This document shows positions 61,336 to 64,000 of a stretch of DNA of 64,000 bases, piece after piece. The DNA is taken from contig JAHRBC010000003.1 of NCBI GenBank assembly GCA_022702545.1, forward strand, positions 4,464,001 to 4,528,000. The letters run 5' to 3'. The notes beneath the pieces were generated by a model, which made no database searches, was not told the origin of the DNA, and saw nothing but the letters and a program-made list of their open reading frames with translations. Source of the stretch: Phycomyces nitens. Taxonomy: Eukaryota; Mucoromycota; Mucoromycetes; Mucorales; Phycomycetaceae. A program made the position numbers and the translations under genes. Every line of letters begins with the position of its first letter. Position 1 is the first letter of the stretch.

Positions 61336-64000
61336 ATGGCCAGTCAATTACCCAAAGTGCTTGTTAGCTTGTCTTTTTCAGATACATTTGTTCCAGATGC
61401 AAAAGGAATGCCTGACTTCAGAGAGATGTGCAAAAGACGATTAGGCGGTCGATTGGTAGATCTCTCATTTATAGTCTATTTAACACAAGCTGATCTTGCC
61501 ATTAGGTGACAATCGGTGATTGTATCTCTTGGACTGTCGGTGGCAGACAATTAAAGGCCTTGATAAAAGATATTGTTGGAGCCCAAGACGGTGCAATGAA
61601 AATATATCCTGAAACAGACATACAAGTTGAAGTAGTCGTACAACAGCCTACAGCCCTGACTGAGAAAATAGATGAAGAGGCAGCAGCAATTATTGGCATA
61701 ATTCGTATGTGTCTATATATATATATATATAAAAGGAACTTGCAAATCTAAAATGACCATATATTCAATGTATTAGGAAGTTCTTTTGAAAACTCGGATG
61801 CGTATCGAATACTTGGTATTCCTGTTGCAAAATCAATACTTTTGCATGGGGTTGCTGGTGTAGGCAAGACAAATCTGGTGAGGTATAGATAAAACTTATT
61901 ATTTTTTTACATATACCTAAACCATGTTTGTGCAGACATGCAAGCCAAGTCTTGCAGAGCAACTTGTTTGATGTATCGGTTCATCAAGTGCTTGCACTTT
62001 TTGAGGAATTTGAAAACAAGGAATTCAATCTCTATAATCCCATCCATCTCGTTGTTGAAATAGCAAAGCTTGTGGCTCCATCAATTGTAGTCATACGAGA
62101 TCTGAATGCATTGGTAAATGGTAATTATATCTTTATAAAAAAAGTATTAGCAAGATATCTTGAGTATTTCTGGAATAGCAAGTGAAGAGGGTTCCAGGGT
62201 TTTGAATATCATTAAAAGTGAAATCAAAGCAATATCTCCCGATGAACAAGTAAGTATTTCTCAATGTCTGATTGTGCATTTACCAATATCCACACTACAG
62301 GTATGTATTATCGGAATGGCAAGAGAACTACGGACACTTCCAGAAGCACTCCAGAAAACGGATATCTTTCAGCAGCATTTCACTCTTTCTATCCCATCCA
62401 TGTAAGTCGGCACTATGTACAATAATAAATCTAAAGAGAAAGAAAATAGGCCCCAAAGAAAGTTGATCATGGAAAACATATTGCAAACTTTTAAACTGGA
62501 CTCTCGGTTGAGTAAAGAGGAAGCCATCGGCTACTATGCTACCCAGATTAGTATGGTAAGTCCCCCAATAAAAAGCTCTTTGGTTGTATTAAGATGATTT
62601 CTAATGCTGAATATTTGAAGCGTACGTCTGGATACGTTGCTCGCGATTTGACGAGACTATGCAAAAGAGCTCTACTCAAATCTATGCGAAGAAACAATCA
62701 TCATTCTGAGGATTTAGCAGAAGATTTAGCACGACTCAGCCTGGGGTCTAGAAACGAAACAGTGTATGTAAAGACTTTGTATATAGATGTTTTTCAAGAA
62801 CCAAGGGTACTTGTGCTTATATATTTCCTAGGTCTGTAGAATGGTCTGATTTTGACTATGCCCTTTCCACCTACCGTCCTTCACAGCAAATAGAAGTCGA
62901 GGCTTCTTTACCAAAAAGAGATTGGAAAGATATTGGAGGGTAGGTACCTCTTGTTTTGATGAAATTACATCGTAATTTGGTTCTAATGTATGGTATGCAC
63001 AAGTTGTGAAAAGATTAAACAAAAAATCACGCAAGCTACTCTGTTACCCTTGTTACAACCAGAAATATTTACTCGTTTGGGCGTTAAACCTCCCTCTGGG
63101 TTGCTTCTTTATGGACCAACAGGTATGTCTCCATTGATAAGGTGAAATATCGGATTGTCTTGACAATTTGTTACTATAGGATGTGGTAAAACGGCAATGG
63201 TTCAAGCATTGGCTTCAGAATCGATGATGAATGTTATATCCATTAAAGGGTATGCTGGTAGACTATTAAATGCATTATATTATAAACTAATTAGAACCCA
63301 TATGTCTTTAGACCCGAGATATTTTCAAAATACCTTGGAGAGACAGAAAGCAAGGTCCGGAAATTATTTGCCACAGCCAAACGTATTGCGCCTTGCATTA
63401 TGTTTATTGATGAAATGGATGCCATTGGAACACGAAGAGGTAGATTCTTAAAAGCAATGTACGGCTGTTTTAAATGCGTGTTATTAGGATGGGATACCAG
63501 CGATAGTGGAGGCGGTGTCAATGAACGTGTGCTCAGTACACTATTGAATGAAATGGACGGTGTAGAAGGTCGCCAAGGCGTTATTGTCATTGGGTGTACC
63601 AATCGGCCAGATCAGATTGATGATGCGATTCTTAGGCCAGGTATGGAATGAGACAAGATGAACTCTAATAATCTCATTTTTTTTTACTGTTTTAGGACGT
63701 CTTGACCAGCTTATTTATGTTGGTCTGCCTACAATGGAAGATAGGTTAGACATTATTACAATTCTTTCAAAGAAGATGGTTGTCTCTCCGATGGTTGATT
63801 TGAAAACCCTGGCCAAGCAGACAGAATACTGTAATGGTGCCGACTTGGAGAACATGTTCCGGTAACAAATACTTTTTATCGAATGCAGAATAACGGGCTA
63901 TAATTTAATATTTTTTTTTGAATGTATATTAGTGAGGCCGGAATACTTGCACTTCGACAAGATATCAATGCAAACTCTATAGAAGATAAGCATTTACAAC
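61336..64000 (+). CDS. AFG2B/SPATA5L1-like type-II AAA+ ATPase (3' end beyond window)
   Basis: Fifteen exons are visible, the last open at the right edge; about 650 residues are readable. An N-terminal domain (1-105) is followed by two AAA modules. D1 keeps Walker A (GVAGVGKT, Lys 137). Its Walker B position reads [11 protein letters not shown], with Arg 196 and Asp 197 where Asp-Glu is expected, and the arginine-finger GRF is replaced (TDIFQQHF). D2 is intact: [18 protein letters not shown], second region of homology [18 protein letters not shown] and a [11 protein letters not shown] helix. The D2 tail fits SPATA5L1/AFG2B more than Cdc48 or Afg2. In animals that protein joins AFG2A in the 55LCC complex acting in ribosome maturation and replisome turnover. 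The subfamily call is moderate. The gene is truncated only by the window. Confidence 0.85.

Noticed and set aside
61124..61444. 106-codon open frame overlapping the AAA ATPase start
   Set aside because: It is in a different frame from the ATPase exon 1, which has clear homology and a good donor; composition is unremarkable.

Overview
The window reads as nuclear DNA of an early-diverging filamentous fungus, most likely Mucoromycota. Gene spacing is very AT-rich. Most genes are broken by many short GT-AG introns of about 40-120 bp. Protein families include several that yeasts have lost: an MYSM1-type histone H2A deubiquitinase, a BZW/5MP eIF5-mimic, a Rab geranylgeranyltransferase alpha subunit that keeps its extra domain, and an AFG2B-like AAA ATPase. 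The proteins were read by joining exons by eye and checking reading phase at every junction. No database search was run.

Layout, left to right. A class-I glutamine amidotransferase lies at 2421-3335 (-). It is followed by MYSM1-like (5020-8458 +), the mitochondrial succinate/fumarate carrier SFC1 (8911-10191 +) and a mucin-like single-pass membrane protein (11301-12733 +). From 12.7 to 19.7 kb is a gene desert holding an LTR-retrotransposon end and two decayed Tc1/mariner copies. Then come an SPX-SLC13 phosphate transporter (19712-22094 -), a bacterial-type alanyl-tRNA synthetase with 17 exons (24334-28108 -), a Myt1/Wee1-family kinase (29015-31082 +) and YOP1 (33105-33802 +). An F-box protein (37274-39073 -), BZW/5MP (41827-43592 +), a second F-box protein (45480-47288 +) and a second glutamine amidotransferase (48018-48926 +) follow. 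The last block is BET4/RABGGTA (49190-51357 -), fumarase (52098-54194 +), CBP6 (54767-55186 -), a PanE-type reductase (55304-56278 +), a long coiled-coil protein (56715-60421 +), and an AFG2B-like ATPase that runs off the right edge (61336-64000 +).

Functional links. Mitochondrial functions recur: SFC1 and fumarase act on the same metabolites, CBP6 supports cytochrome b synthesis, and the alanyl-tRNA synthetase carries a presequence-like N terminus. These genes are scattered rather than clustered, and I infer no operon-like unit. The most striking structural feature is a nested mirror arrangement: glutamine amidotransferase(-) and F-box(-) on the left, F-box(+) and glutamine amidotransferase(+) on the right. 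The two amidotransferase copies have identical exon lengths. I found no new defence system, CRISPR array or biosynthetic cluster. The better leads are this paralogue arrangement, a possible fungal ICE1-like protein, the degenerate first ATPase domain of the AFG2B-like gene, and an unrecognised frameshifted small membrane-protein gene near 39.3 kb.
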